Of a stretch of 64,000 nucleotides of DNA, positions 25,094-36,031 are shown piece by piece. The first letter of the stretch is position 1. Every line of letters begins with the position of its first letter. The DNA lies in the NCBI GenBank assembly GCA_000697055.1, contig JNDT01001049.1, positions 1-64,000 of the forward strand. Direction: 5' to 3'. A model generated the notes under the pieces. That model had not been told where the DNA came from and did not search any database. It was given only the letters and a program-made list of their open reading frames with translations. This stretch comes from Saksenaea vasiformis B4078 (lineage: Eukaryota; Mucoromycota; Mucoromycetes; Mucorales; Saksenaeaceae). The position numbers were made by a program, and so were the translations under genes.

Positions 25094-25429
25094 TTAAAAC
25101 GCGTATTTAATCGTTTTCTTTTCATCAATCATAGGATCCAAATGCTCAGCGCGCAAAGCGGCATCCACAGTATTTTGGTCCTCCAATGATTCCTGCAATA
25201 TGCTTTTGCTATTAGCTTTTCTACTTATCACGCTGGTATATAATCCGATACTAACCTGTGAACGCGCGACAAGTTCTAGAACTTGGTGCCAATCGTAGCG
25301 TTCTTGGTATCCAAGGGAGGATGGTTGCTGTTCGTTGCTCTTCAAAGACGAACACCTTATCTTTTGTAACAGATCTCTTAGGAGCCATATCTTGCACAGC
25401 CGCACACTCACCGAAACTACCCTAAACAT
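25094..25429 (-). CDS. Small unrecognised protein, two-exon model
   Basis: ATG at 25429, exon 25429-25256, intron 25193-25255 (GTTAGT donor, GCTAAT branch-like site, TTGCAG acceptor) and exon 25192-25094 give a 90-residue protein in frame. The intron signals are good for this genome, which is the main reason to list it. The sequence (LLRDLLQKIRCSS, then ALRAEHLDPMIDEKK) is not one I recognise. The N-terminus is basic and hydrophobic, so a mitochondrial protein is possible. It may equally be a chance ORF. Confidence 0.3.
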   Translation of the reverse strand: MFRVVSVSVRLCKIWLLRDLLQKIRCSSLKSNEQQPSSLGYQERYDWHQVLELVARSQVSIGLYTSVISRKANSKSILQESLEDQNTVDAALRAEHLDPMIDEKKTIKYAF

Positions 25430-25532
25430 TATCGATCTCCGGGCCAGGAATTTGGCATGGCTCCGAAAAAAAAAGTTTTTGTAATATATAGCACGGACAG
25501 CATCATAATCCGCTTGATGCTATGCACACATA

Positions 25533-25704
25533 CAGCGGTCGCTCGACATAACGATACCCTCGGTGAAAAGAAAATGTATTACTATATCGAGAATATCGTT
25601 TAAGCAGACATATAAAATTTATAGCCTACCGATTCTGTTCCAAAAAAAAATCATAATGTCGAGAATATTGCTATATCGAATATCGTTAAATCGAGCGACC
25701 ACTG
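25533..25704. mobile_element. Pogo/Tc1-mariner-like MITE with TA target duplication
   Basis: A 172-bp element is bounded by inverted ends CAGCGGTCGCTCGACATAAC and (reverse strand) CAGTGGTCGCTCGATTTAAC, and is flanked by TA on both sides (25531-25532 and 25705-25706). TA duplication and CAG-initial TIRs fit the Tc1/mariner superfamily, particularly pogo-like elements. The interior has no transposase, so it would depend on an enzyme supplied from elsewhere. Confidence 0.75.
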
Positions 25705-27420
25705 TATACGTAATTTTGGTACGCATTTGTGTCAATAGTTTTCGGAAATATGTATCGCTTTATAATATGTGAGAGATGAAAAGCAAGCGCTGTGCAACTT
25801 GAAAGCTTTGAGGATAATTATCGCCGTTGCAGCTTCCAAGTTTTGAGAGTATCTCCATGGGTGTGCTGCACATCCTCTTGTTTAGCTCCCAACGACGCCT
25901 CAAAGATCACTTATTCATTATCCAGAACGCCAATCATTGTGGAATAACAGATACCATCGGCGAAGCTTGATGGTGATGGTTGCGATGAGGATATTGAGAA
26001 TGAAGCGGCCTCACGACTGTTTAACCCAACTTCATACATAAGATATGATAGTTACAAGCGTAACACAACGATGATTCAATTTTTGATCCATGATTCTCTT
26101 TTTCATATAGTGAAGTAACTTATCATACAAAACGAAAGAAAATCGGATTTATCAGGTCCAAAAATAAAGTACGTTCGTGACTGGAAAATACCGCGACCGT
26201 CCGACAGCACTTTGATCCGTAGTCGGCGAGTACATGGTTGAGGACACGATAAAGGCAATGCCCTTTTCCGGTAGTGGTATTGGTGTATAGTACGGGAAAA
26301 AGGAATTAACCTAGTTCATAATTACTGCCGCATGATAAGGCTGACCGCAAGAAGAAGAAAGGAGCAAAGTTTGTATATGTGTGTTCCTGGTGGGGTAACG
26401 GCGTGGACGACCTCGCGCACTAAAAGTTGAAATGGAGTGCATGAATGACCAGGCGCAAGATCCTCAAGCATCCAAGATATCTGTCGAGCGATGCAAACCG
26501 TCGTTGGTCTTCACTGTAAGCGTTGATTTGGATACTCGTATATTCCAGCTGCACGTTCCCGCTTTGGAACTGCAATATACACATCTTCGACAATTTCTTC
26601 ACATCTTCTTTTGTAACTTTGGGCGTATCTTGATGGTTGATCTTGAGCGTCAGCGTAAGGTCACACACACGTGCGCCCGTCTTCCTTTTGATATTTTTGT
26701 CTATAAATGAAAAAAAAAAAAGATGTCAAGGAAACGCGCTAGACATCCTTAATTGCATTCAGCAGAAATTATACATTTTCATCAACAACAGAACTGTCCC
26801 AGAACCAGCGTTGAGCTCTTCTAGCAACTTGCACTACGGGAATACATCTTGGAAAACATTTTGGGAAAATCTTGGGTTTTGTTGGTTTTGTAAGATTTCT
26901 CCAAGATCTTGCTAAGGTTTTGTGAAGGTTATGCAATAGTTAAGATTTCTTCCCGTAGTGTTGTAAGTAGAGGTACGAAGAATACCTCATTGCTCTCCTG
27001 CGTTTAGTAAGGTTATATCTTCCTCTTGAACCAAACTAACGAGGTGCGCAGTATGGTCTTCACCGAACTTGTATCGGGGGTGCTCTAACGGCAACTTCCT
27101 CGAATTCTTCCACAAGACTGTCCAGGAACAGTGTCAAAGTCAGCGAGCAGTTGGATATCATCATACTGGACTAACGTATCATCAAACGTCATTTCATCTG
27201 AACTCTCACCGTAAGTTAGAAGAGGTCCCTCAGCAGGATGGTGGTGAATGAAGTCCATTTGATCTTGGGTTTCCACAAAGACCAAATGGGGAAAAAGGCA
27301 CGGAACAATTGTGACTTCGTCGTGGGTGGTGTGTGAAGGCCAACCTCCTTTGCTGGTATCCAAATTTCAGTACCTGTCTAACTGTGCCTAAACTTTCGAC
27401 TCGATCGTTTACAACCACCT
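25705..27420. other. Spacer between the pogo-like MITE and CFIm25
   Basis: It holds the CACTA-like MITE at 26832-26960. ORFs near 26420-26710 (both strands, about 80-90 codons) and 27069-27363 have no recognisable homology and no convincing intron structure. Confidence 0.5.
26832..26960. mobile_element. CACTA (En/Spm-type) MITE with TTG target duplication
   Basis: A 129-bp element begins CACTACGGGAA and ends with the inverted TTCCCGTAGTG. TTG flanks both sides (26829-26831 and 26961-26963), the 3-bp duplication expected for CACTA elements. Inside, short ATCTTGG/AATCTTG motifs recur in both orientations near the ends, like the subterminal repeats bound by CACTA transposases. It carries no ORF, so it is non-autonomous. 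Confidence 0.75.
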
Positions 27421-28316
27421 ATGCCCGAAGCTACCCTGTAAGTCCTATTTTATAGTAAATTTGATCAGGTCTTGCTAAAAGGGTAGCGCTTGTCTAAGGA
27501 AGATATCCGCTAGGTAAATACACAACTTACTCTGATCCGGACATCCGAATAACAGCAGCTGTTGCTCCAAGAGAATTATACGTTCGGCACGAAAGATGCA
27601 CAACCGGAAGAGGATCCATCGGTGGCAACACGTTTAAAACGGTTAGAAAATGATTATGAATCACATGGCATGCGCCGGACAGTGGAGGCGGTGCTCGTTG
27701 TACACCAACATAATCATCCTCATGTATTGATGCTCCAGATCGCCAACTCTTTCTTCAAACTGTAAGTCCATCGTGATGTTTTCTTGCAGTCCTAACTTGT
27801 CAGGAGATCAGGCCTGGACATTACCTTCAGCCCGGCGTCGATGCAACAGAAGGATTGAAACAAGTTTTGAATCATCAGCTAGGTCCTTCCGATCCCAATG
27901 ATTGGCCCAAGGAGCCAGAATGGACCGTAGGAGAATGTCTCAGCACATGGTGGCGGCCTAATTTTGAGACGTACATGGTAAGAAATAGGATCATGGTCTG
28001 CCAGTATTCTGAACTTGCAATAGTACCCGTATGTTCCTGCACACGTAACCAAGCCGAAGGAAAAGAAAATGTTGTACCTTGTTCATCTCCCTCCTCACAG
28101 TAAGTGATATTGTCTTTGGGTTTGTGATGAATGGCTGCGTGTTTAATAGTATTTACGTGCTTTTTTTTTTCTTTAGAGGTCCTTTCCGTTCCTAAAAACA
28201 TGAAACTTCTTGCCGTACCTTTATTCGAACTCCATGACAACTCGGCGCGTTATGGCGCGCAGTTGTCAGCTATTGCTCATCTGCTGAGTCGTTATGATTT
28301 TAAATATGAGAAATAG
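27421..28316 (+). CDS. NUDT21: Cleavage factor Im 25-kDa subunit (CFIm25/NUDT21)
   Basis: CFIm25 binds UGUA elements in pre-mRNA and guides 3'-end cleavage and poly(A) site choice. Six exons (27421-27437, 27503-27513, 27572-27761, 27812-27977, 28024-28099, 28177-28316) give 199 residues. Landmarks match the animal protein: TLYPLENYTFGTKD, GMRRTVEAVLVVH, FFKLPG, WWRPNF, YPYVPAHVTKPKE, VPKNMKLLAVPLFELHDN and LLSRYDF. The fold is Nudix-like with a degenerate Nudix box, as in other CFIm25 proteins, so it should bind RNA rather than hydrolyse. The second exon is only 11 nt; it supplies the TLYPL segment, and no alternative start or splice I tried gave an open frame. The protein lacks the ~30-residue N-terminal tail of the human form. 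Confidence 0.93.
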
Positions 28317-29365
28317 TAATGTTGAAAAGTACTCGCTCAGAATTGCTTCATATCAATACACTAACTTCGGCATGTCCATCGTGCTCGCTGGGTCGTTCTA
28401 AAACTACATCTTAAAATAGAATACATATTGTGCTTGGTAGATTTGATTAGCAAAGCCTGATATCTGCACGTAGTGCAAGTTAAAGGTTTTTGAAGAATGG
28501 CGAGGGCGCATTGGATATTATGATTCGTCCCTAAGGGGAGCTAATGCAAATGACATAGTTCCCGGTTTACCCGATGTGTGATTATAGCTACAGTAAATAA
28601 GAACAAGATCATCCATACATCGACCTGATACCTCAACAGTATTATTATTTAGTAGACATAAAGCTATATTAACTATGAGATCGTGGTGGAAAAATAGTGA
28701 AAAAGGCATCTACTCAAGTGCACAGCGACATGTGCTTCATATTATCCATCTTTGGATAATTACTCTACGTCTTGCTGAAAGTAAATTGAAAAAAAGGAAG
28801 AAAGAAAGAACGGCAGAAAGAATCCAATTGGTTCTGCCAAAAGACGCTTCATTGTCGAGAGATACTGTATGTACCTGTCGGTTAGAAACTAACGTAAAAC
28901 TTAGTATGGCAAACTCATGAACAAGCGGAATTTCGATCCTGCGTGCAGTGACACGTCTATCTGCGGATGCAAATTAATGCGAGAAATAGATATTGGGTAA
29001 TCATTGAGTATAGCGCTACCCCGTTCGAGAATGTACCGCGCTGTAACGATATGCAGGGAAGCCGATCAATTCCTCGTTGTATCGCTATACCAGTCATTGT
29101 CATTGTAGGGATGTGCACAGCGTATACATATGCAGAATGTCGTTTGATGGCGTCTGTTTTGCATGCTAGAAGAGCAGTATAAGTTATTTGGGTCTGCGTT
29201 AAAGCAATTTAATAGAGAGAAAGTAACGATAGGTTTTAATATATGGAAGAAAGCGCTGTTCCAATGTACACGTCGGATAGTACAATTGTTCAGCTGCGCA
29301 AGTGCCCTTCCCGGACGCTTCCCGTCAGCACAAGGTGTTCCATCAGTGCTATAGGCAGCTTAATG

Positions 29366-29402
29366 AAAAAAAAAAAAAAAAAAAAAAAAAAACCCCCCCC
29401 CC
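29366..29402. repeat. Adjacent homopolymers A27 then C10
   Basis: Twenty-seven A are followed directly by ten C. Such a block is rare in the rest of the window and may be a true microsatellite or a library or assembly artefact. Confidence 0.85.
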
Positions 29403-30314
29403 AATTGAATTGGACAAGCACTGACGCAATGAATAACAGACCCTTCTTTGCTCCCGCGTAAATAACCGGAACTGGCTTTAGGATTACCCTTGTATCGAGA
29501 TAGCCAAGGTCCAATCATAAAGTGACATATCGTCATTGAACTTAATTCTCAGGAAGAGCCCTCCGATAATCATGTAGGTGGGCTCAGCTAAATTTAACGT
29601 TTAGTCATACGATTCTAGGGAAAAGGAGGTATTACCGACATTCGGTCAAGCGAATCGCGCACAAAAGAGAAGAAAGGGCACAAACGTACAGTTTATGTAA
29701 ATTAAAACGTTCCTATATATCTTTTACGTTAGCAGGAATTTTCACAGTGCTGTGAAATAGTAATGATAGTGGGTAATAAATGCCTTGTGCGTAGCACTAA
29801 AGTTTGGGTCTGTGTGCAAAGATCTTAAATTTGATAAAATTTTATCGCTGAAGTCACTTTTTTCTTCTTTTGCAATAAATCGATGGTGACACCACGCGGA
29901 AAGCACAGATCGCAGGTTTGTAACACAAATACATCGATCCGTGGCTTTGACGCTCTCTCTGTGGATTATCTAATATGTTAGCTCTGTGAACCGAATGCCC
30001 TTTGTGTGGGAATATCCAAAATTGGATCTACCAAATAACTAGGAACCATTTGGCTTCTGCATCCAGGAAGGGCATAATACATCGCAGAGTAATACGTTCA
30101 CGTAGTGAAAGTAACGTTGCATGGCTAATTCAATAGTGTCTGACAAGTAGAATCACAAGACTACAATGGAACAATCAAAGTTTTGTATTGTGGACATTAT
30201 ACAGCGTTTTCTGTGTATACAGAACACGCGCGAAATGAACGAAAATGACGGCACTCCTCTCTTAATAAATTTAATAAACCTGGGGCCGACTGGGCTTAGC
30301 GAACTGTGAAGAGT

Positions 30315-30349
30315 GAATGGCTCGAATGGCTCGAATGGCTTGAACGGCC
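30315..30349. repeat. 9-bp tandem repeat, four copies
   Basis: Unit GAATGGCTC is repeated: two perfect copies, then GAATGGCTT and a partial GAACGGCC. It lies about 400 bp upstream of the chitinase ATG. Confidence 0.8.
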
Positions 30350-30679
30350 TTTATATTTTTTTTATTGTTCATTCATCAGACAGAGATGAACCTGGAAGCT
30401 ATGTCCGTTTTGTGTAGGATTTGTAGATGATCTCCTTCGTCGCGTGATGGATGGACCTGGACCCTTCCCCTTTTTACCTTCTAAAAATTTACTTGCGTAA
30501 TCAATGAGGGACCCTTTTGTCAGTTGTCTGTGGTTTTCCAATTAGGTTTCGTCAGACGGCAATTTTGCTCCACCATTAGTTTTTCTGGTCAGCAGAAGAA
30601 AAAGGAAACTTTACTCGTATTAGTTAATCTGACGTGTAGGATTATGCAACAGGTCGTGAGATAAGGGTTTGAGCGTCAA

Positions 30680-30687
30680 TATATAAA
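30680..30687 (+). promoter_or_regulatory. TATA box of the chitinase gene
   Basis: TATATAAA lies 61 bases upstream of the chitinase ATG, followed by a pyrimidine-rich leader. Spacing fits a short 5' UTR in a fungal promoter. Confidence 0.6.
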
Positions 30688-30747
30688 CGGTTTGATTTGT
30701 GCCTCTCGATTTTTCATCATCTTCCGCCCTTTCCTTACAAAACACTC

Positions 30748-32657
30748 ATGCAAATAAAGTCATTATTCGGAATTGCAGGATCAGTTCTCCTATTCGCAAG
30801 CGCCCAGGCGGCATCCTACCCTAAAGGTCCAAGCTTAGTTCAGTACTGGGGACAGGTACAAGACATGACCTTTGCTAGCATGGTATATTCTAACAGCCGG
30901 AATACCTTAGAACTCGGCCGGGGGAGGCCCAAATGCACAAAAGCAGTTGGCAACCTATTGTGATGGGAATAATGACGCTCTCATTCTATCCTTTATCTCT
31001 GACTTCAACCTTGGAGGTCTCCCTGTGATGAACTTGGCCAACGCCTGTGGTACTTACTTTGATGGCACCCAGCTTTTGCATTGTCCACAAGTTGCGCAAG
31101 GTACTGTAGACTCTTTAGTAGCACAAACAATTAATTAATCGGTATACAAAAAGATATCAAGACGTGCCAGAGCAAAGGAGTCAAGATTCTTCTGTCTCTA
31201 GGTGGTGCCTCGGGTGCCTACGGGTTCCAGAATGATCAGCAAGGCAAGGACTTTGCAGACACCCTGTGGAACTTGTTTGGCAAAGGCACTAGTGGCACGC
31301 GCCCATTTGATGATGCCGTTGTTGACGGATTCGATCTGGATATCGAAGGTGGCGGTCCAACTGGCTATGTCGCAAGTATCTCTCTGAACGGAAGACTAAA
31401 GGAAACAGCATTCTAATCATCTCTACTTTAGGCCATGGTTAATCAGCTCCGCGACCATTTCAAGACAGATACTTCCAAGAGCTACTACATCACTGCTGCT
31501 CCTCAATGCCCCTTCGTAAGTTCTACTGTGGTTATCCAAACACTATGTGCTAATTAAGTACCCTTTCCTTGCAGCCCGATCAGATGCTAGGTTCGGTTAT
31601 CAGTGGTACTGCGTTTGATGCAGTCCACGTGCAGTTTTATAACAATTACTGCTCTCCTCTCAGCGGCAGCCAGGTAAAAAAAAAAAAAGATTCTAGCAAT
31701 CAAGTTGGCTGTCTTTAATTCTCACCCTTGTTACAGTTCAACTTCGATCAATGGGACGACTGGGCTAAGAACAAGTCTCCCAACAAAGATGTCAAGGTGT
31801 ATCTTGCCGTTCCCGGATCTCCTTCAGCTGCTGGTTCAGGTTATGTGCCTTTTGACCAGCTCAAACCAATTGTGGCCTCTGTTGCTTCCAAGTACTCGAG
31901 CTACGGAGGCATTGCTGTTTGGGGTAAGCTGTTCATCAAGATTGCTTTCGTGAGTCCTCACATTTTTTTTTCAGACGCATCGCAATCGTATGGCAACACT
32001 GAAGTGCAACCCAACTTCGCCACCGCGCTTCATGGTCTTGTCAGCGCTACACCAGCAACTATGGAGGCGGAGACATCGAACTCAGACGAGACCTGTCCCA
32101 AAGACGGCGACAAGTGCAGCAAGAGCGGCAAGTACGTCTGTACCAACAGCGGCTACGCAGTTTGCCAAGACACGACATGGTCCGTCCACTCCTGTGCTGC
32201 CGGAACTACGTGTTTCTCTACCACCGATGGCGAGTCTATTTACTGTGGGCAGCCCCTCAAAGGCTCCCAGAGCAACACGTGTCCCAACAAGACGAATGGA
32301 AAGGCTACTCTTCCCAACGTGTCCTTCGTTGCTCCTCGTCCTTACAAGGCTGGCAAGGTCATTGCTGAGATCTCTGTGGCTCATACCACGTCCACCAACT
32401 TTGACGCAGTCATTAATGCCCGTCGCTTGGACACCCTACCATTTGGAGGCAACGTTGTTGTCGAATTTACTGCTCCACCTAACGTCAAGGTTACCAATGT
32501 TACTCAAGGCTCAGTTAAGCAACAGGGTCGCCAAGTCACTGCTCAACTTAGAAATCCCAAGCGCAAGAGTATGGATATCGTTTTCTCATTCAGCGGTACT
32601 ATGGATTCGGGAGTCTTTGTTACTCCCGATACCACTAGCATGAAATTCAAGTCTTAG
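30748..32657 (+). CDS. Secreted GH18 chitinase with CBM19-like domain
   Basis: This enzyme should hydrolyse beta-1,4 links of chitin, in cell-wall remodelling or chitin use. Seven exons (30748-30855, 30911-31100, 31154-31371, 31432-31515, 31575-31673, 31737-31923, 31975-32657) give 522 residues. A signal peptide ([15 protein letters not shown]) is followed by the GH18 barrel: YWGQ, the substrate strand [12 protein letters not shown] and the catalytic DGFDLDIE, whose proton donor is Glu164. A Cys-rich module (about residues 335-385: [13 protein letters not shown], then YAVCQDTTW) resembles CBM19 chitin-binding domains. The C-terminal ~110 residues form a further domain I do not recognise. The architecture is like yeast CTS1-type class III chitinases. 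The intron at 31372-31431 has a GC donor; no phase-compatible GT site exists there. Confidence 0.95.
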
Positions 32658-32670
32658 AAAAAGCTGGCTA

Positions 32671-32676
32671 AATAAA
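32671..32676 (+). terminator. Probable polyadenylation signal of the chitinase gene
   Basis: AATAAA lies 14 bases after the stop codon. The convergent EPL1 gene ends only about 340 bp away, so transcripts may overlap. Confidence 0.45.
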
Positions 32677-32994
32677 TTATGGGACAATTGTTTCCAGGTG
32701 TTACTCAATGAAATATTATTGAACTTTATGGGAAAAAGATGCCTTATGTAAGACAGAACATTAATGATACATGGAATGAAGAGTGAAAACAAAATAATAT
32801 ACAGAAGAAATAGGGTGAGAACTGTACAGAAACATATAAAAATTGCCGTGGGAGAGGAAAGGGGAGTGTGGAAAGGGGAAAGAATTAGTGGTCTTTTTTT
32901 TTCTTTTTTCGGGCGATTGGGTTCTCTGGGTTCGATGACCCAAATTGATGAGAAAGGGAAGACTTGCGTCCTTTTCTCTAGTTAAGCGGCTTGA

Positions 32995-35302
32995 TTATGA
33001 CTGAGGAGAAAAGAGACCGCGTGATGGTGATGGCGAGGTGGCAGTGGAGGATGATATAGGAGTTCTTGGAGGCATTCCTCCGCCTATGTTCTGCTGTTGC
33101 TGTTGTGCAGCTGCCATTGCCATTTGCACAGCTTTATTCTGACCAGCTGTGCCGTTGACTACTGCAGCCATATTCGCAGCTATCATCCCATTTGCCATTG
33201 CGACTGCTGCTTGCTGTGGCGTCATTTTCGTTCGACTGTTCTGTCTTTTGATTGGCAAAGACGAATTCTGCACGGGGTGTCGATTTCCAGGACTGGTACC
33301 ATTGGGTGTGGATCCGTTTGTCATGGATGTTCGTTGCGCAGCAGCAGCAGCCTGGCTGGCACGCATATTAGCCGCATGTAAACTCATCATGTTCAGTGGG
33401 GTCAAAAAGGGTATCGTGACAAGATTACGAAGTTCAACTTCCGTCAGTAACTGGGTTCTGTGCTTTAGATGACTAAAATGGAAATAGTCAGCTGCGCCGA
33501 TCTTCATTGCTTTCTCCTTTTTTACTTTCTTTTACCTATCGTGCATCTCATCCACTTCAACCTCGTTTTCTTCGTCACCATTCCAATCATTATCAAACTT
33601 GTAATGATTGTATGGCTCATACTGATTATGTCGGAAGCCCGATGGTCTGGTCTTGCCATCACTCCGCTCAAATGGTCGAGGAGAACTCGTACGGTCTAGA
33701 TAGATTCGACCACCACGACCGATACGTTTTCGGAAACGAGGATAGGTTTGTTTGGAATGGGAAAGACATTGGAAGAATTGGTCTGGAATTGATTTCAGAA
33801 GCGGTTGATAAGGACACTACAGAGTCAAGAAATAATGAATGGACAACGTTCGATGTAAGCGAGAAAAGATTAGGCTCACCTCCGTAATATCTTCATAGGG
33901 TGCATCCCGTTCTCTCTTGCGTGCAAGTTCAGCTTCCAATGCAATCTGCATCGGCGATTTATCCTGACGTCCATCGAGCCCATCCCTTTTGAGTTTGTTG
34001 AGTGGGATTTTTATGGTGGCACTGATGTGACGTTGAGGTGAAAATATAAATCATAATTAGCCATGCGATGCGGGTTACTCTGCAATACAATACATACCCA
34101 GATCCAGATTCCAGCGACACCTTTCGCTTCTTCTTGTTGGAGAACGGCAGTAAGTCCTCGTCTTCCTTGATGCCCAACTGACGTTGATAGTCGCGCAGCT
34201 TGCATTTTTTATCAAAAACCATATGCTCCAACACCAGACCCTCCTTGCGGAATTTTTCTCGTCGCAAAACCATCTCCAGTAGGTTTCTAGCCATTTCCAT
34301 TTCTGTGCGCAGTTTTCGCAGGCGCTCAAGCGACTGCTGATCGGTACGTCTTGTCTTTCGCAGAGGTTTTGTCTCTCGTCTGCGGAAACACACATAAGGA
34401 TCGATCTCATTTTTGAGAGTATCCTCGTATTTAAGTATAGGGATAATGGTTTTTCCTCCCCGTTTTATGCGACGCTGCCGCCAATGGCTGTAGATATCTT
34501 CTGAGTGGCGCTGTCCATGAAGAGTAGAGCTTTCGGGAAGTAAAGCAAGGAAGTCGGCATATTGCGGCGTTTGCGCAGGGTCCTTTGAAGGAAAAGAAAA
34601 AAGAAAAAAATGTTAGCCGAAGGCAGGGCTGGTACTACGAGAATCTTACCAAGTTCAGGTGAGGCAACTGTTGGTCAATGATACATTCAATCTGCCACAT
34701 GATTTTTTCAAATTCATCTTCCGTAAGTATCTCACTCTTTTTGTTGAATAATGCAAGAAAGGCTTCATCCTCTTCATCTAAAACATAAGGGCATCCGGTG
34801 GAATCCTCAACAGTAGAAGAAAAGCGGATAAATGTGGAAGGTTCTTTGAATTTCCTTTTGTAGAGAATGTGATACGAATCATCCTTGATCACAGTGGATG
34901 CATTGGGAGTCGGAATGTAGCGTTCGACCTTCGCGCCGGTTGTAACAGCCGCCTGAGCGGCAGAGATAGCGGCTTGCAGGTCGTGCTAAAAAAAGAAGTA
35001 CAAAAATTGAGTTAAACCCAAAGCCGATGCGCCACTCAAATTGGGGGCAGGAGTGTATAGGCGGTATTGTAAATTGGCCTCACGCGCACCACCCCCAAAG
35101 GTCCTCGACAACATGGAAAAAAATATAGATACTATACCTCCTCCTCCTCCTCCTTCTCAACACCAGTCTCTATTTGAGGGACGGCACGCTGTATATTAGC
35201 AGCGTCCGTCAAGTCCGGAAGCTGGGACTCTTTGTATACGGGAAGTGGGTGCTTGGGAGAGAGTTTTTTTACTCGGAATCGAGAGACCATCTGATTTGTC
35301 AT
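32995..35302 (-). CDS. EPL1: Enhancer of polycomb-like protein, NuA4 subunit
   Basis: EPL1 organises the Piccolo NuA4 module (with Esa1 and Yng2) that acetylates histones H4 and H2A. Six exons (35302-35138, 34985-34650, 34582-34098, 34021-33880, 33816-33536, 33472-32995) give 628 residues in frame. The N-terminus has the family signatures RFRVKKLSPKHPLPVYKES, TGVEKEEEE and KVERYIPTPNAS. Then come CPYVLDEEDEAFL, EIDPYVCFRRRE, a basic coiled-coil-like stretch and RKRIGRGGRIYLDR. The C-terminus is rich in Ala, Gln, Ser and Pro, with polyQ and polyA-like tracts, and is probably disordered. The first intron is long for the window (152 nt). The start is the first ATG of the conserved N-terminus. 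The gene converges on the chitinase gene. Confidence 0.94.
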
Positions 35303-35840
35303 GCTCTTGTGAATTACGGAACTTTTGCTAATGTGGGTGATGGGGGACAGATGTTAAAAAAAATTCAAACTGACCACTAAAACCACGGCACTGGCTTTGG
35401 CAAAAAAAAAAGTCGTATTTTTTTCGCTTTGCTTCCTTCCGAAACGGAGCTACGTACACTTGTTATTTTTTCCTCGTATGTTTTTCCAACGGGGAACGTT
35501 GCTGTATATTTGTATTGTAAATTCCACAGATTCAAACTGAAAATTTTGAACAAAAAAAAAATATACCACATACACTCTGACGTAATGATCATTGGTCCAT
35601 CGTGGCTTAGCTAACCACGAATCAACGCGGACTTGCAAATGAGTCAGCTGCTGCTTCAGCCAATCGACTTGATGTGATCACAGGGGAGGTGCAGATACAG
35701 GACTTTGACATCAAAATACACATATTACCTTTCATTTAAATTGAATAGATCCTGTGCTGGAAAGCGATACGTCTTTTTGTTGTAAATAATTTGTTTGCGT
35801 TAATCCAAAGAATAGCTCCTGCCTAGGTAAATCAGAGCCA

Positions 35841-36031
35841 TGCGTTGAGGTGCATCGGTGATGATTTCTCAGTATCCTGTCGCAAGCAGTGAAAATATCT
35901 CGAGACAAGGAAGATGTTCCATTACATTAAGATGCTTCAGTGATGGATTCCCGTATCCTGTCGGATGGCATAAAAATGTTTCAACATAAGGACAGATTCC
36001 GGTCAAAGTAACCCGGATCGGAAGGCATGCA
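35841..36031. repeat. Dispersed repeat, copy B (two ~80-bp units)
   Basis: Units start near 35852 (GGTGATGATTTCTCAG, ATCCTGTCGCAAG, GAAGATGTTCCATTA) and 35934 (CAGTGATGGATTCCCGTATC, CTGTCGGATGGCAT, TGTTTCAACATAAGGA), a spacing of 82 bp. The same motif order and the trailing GCATGAAT block occur in copy A about 18 kb to the left, in the same orientation. Confidence 0.65.

Larger units (their letters stand above)
28317..30747. other. Spacer upstream of the chitinase gene
   Basis: No conserved ORF is seen. It contains an unusual A27-C10 homopolymer junction (29366-29402), a 9-bp tandem repeat (30315-30349) and, at its right end, the chitinase promoter region. Confidence 0.55.

Noticed and set aside
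26420..26710. Overlapping 82- and 92-codon ORFs on both strands as genes
   Set aside because: No recognisable motif, no consistent splice signals and no conserved neighbours; probably chance.
32114..32384. Opposite-strand and third-frame ORFs over the chitinase CBM19-like region
   Set aside because: They are shadows of a strongly coding, conserved exon.
31990..32643. 217-codon plus-strand ORF inside the chitinase gene
   Set aside because: It is the +1 frame of the last chitinase exon, composed of Ser/Leu/Arg-rich shadow sequence.
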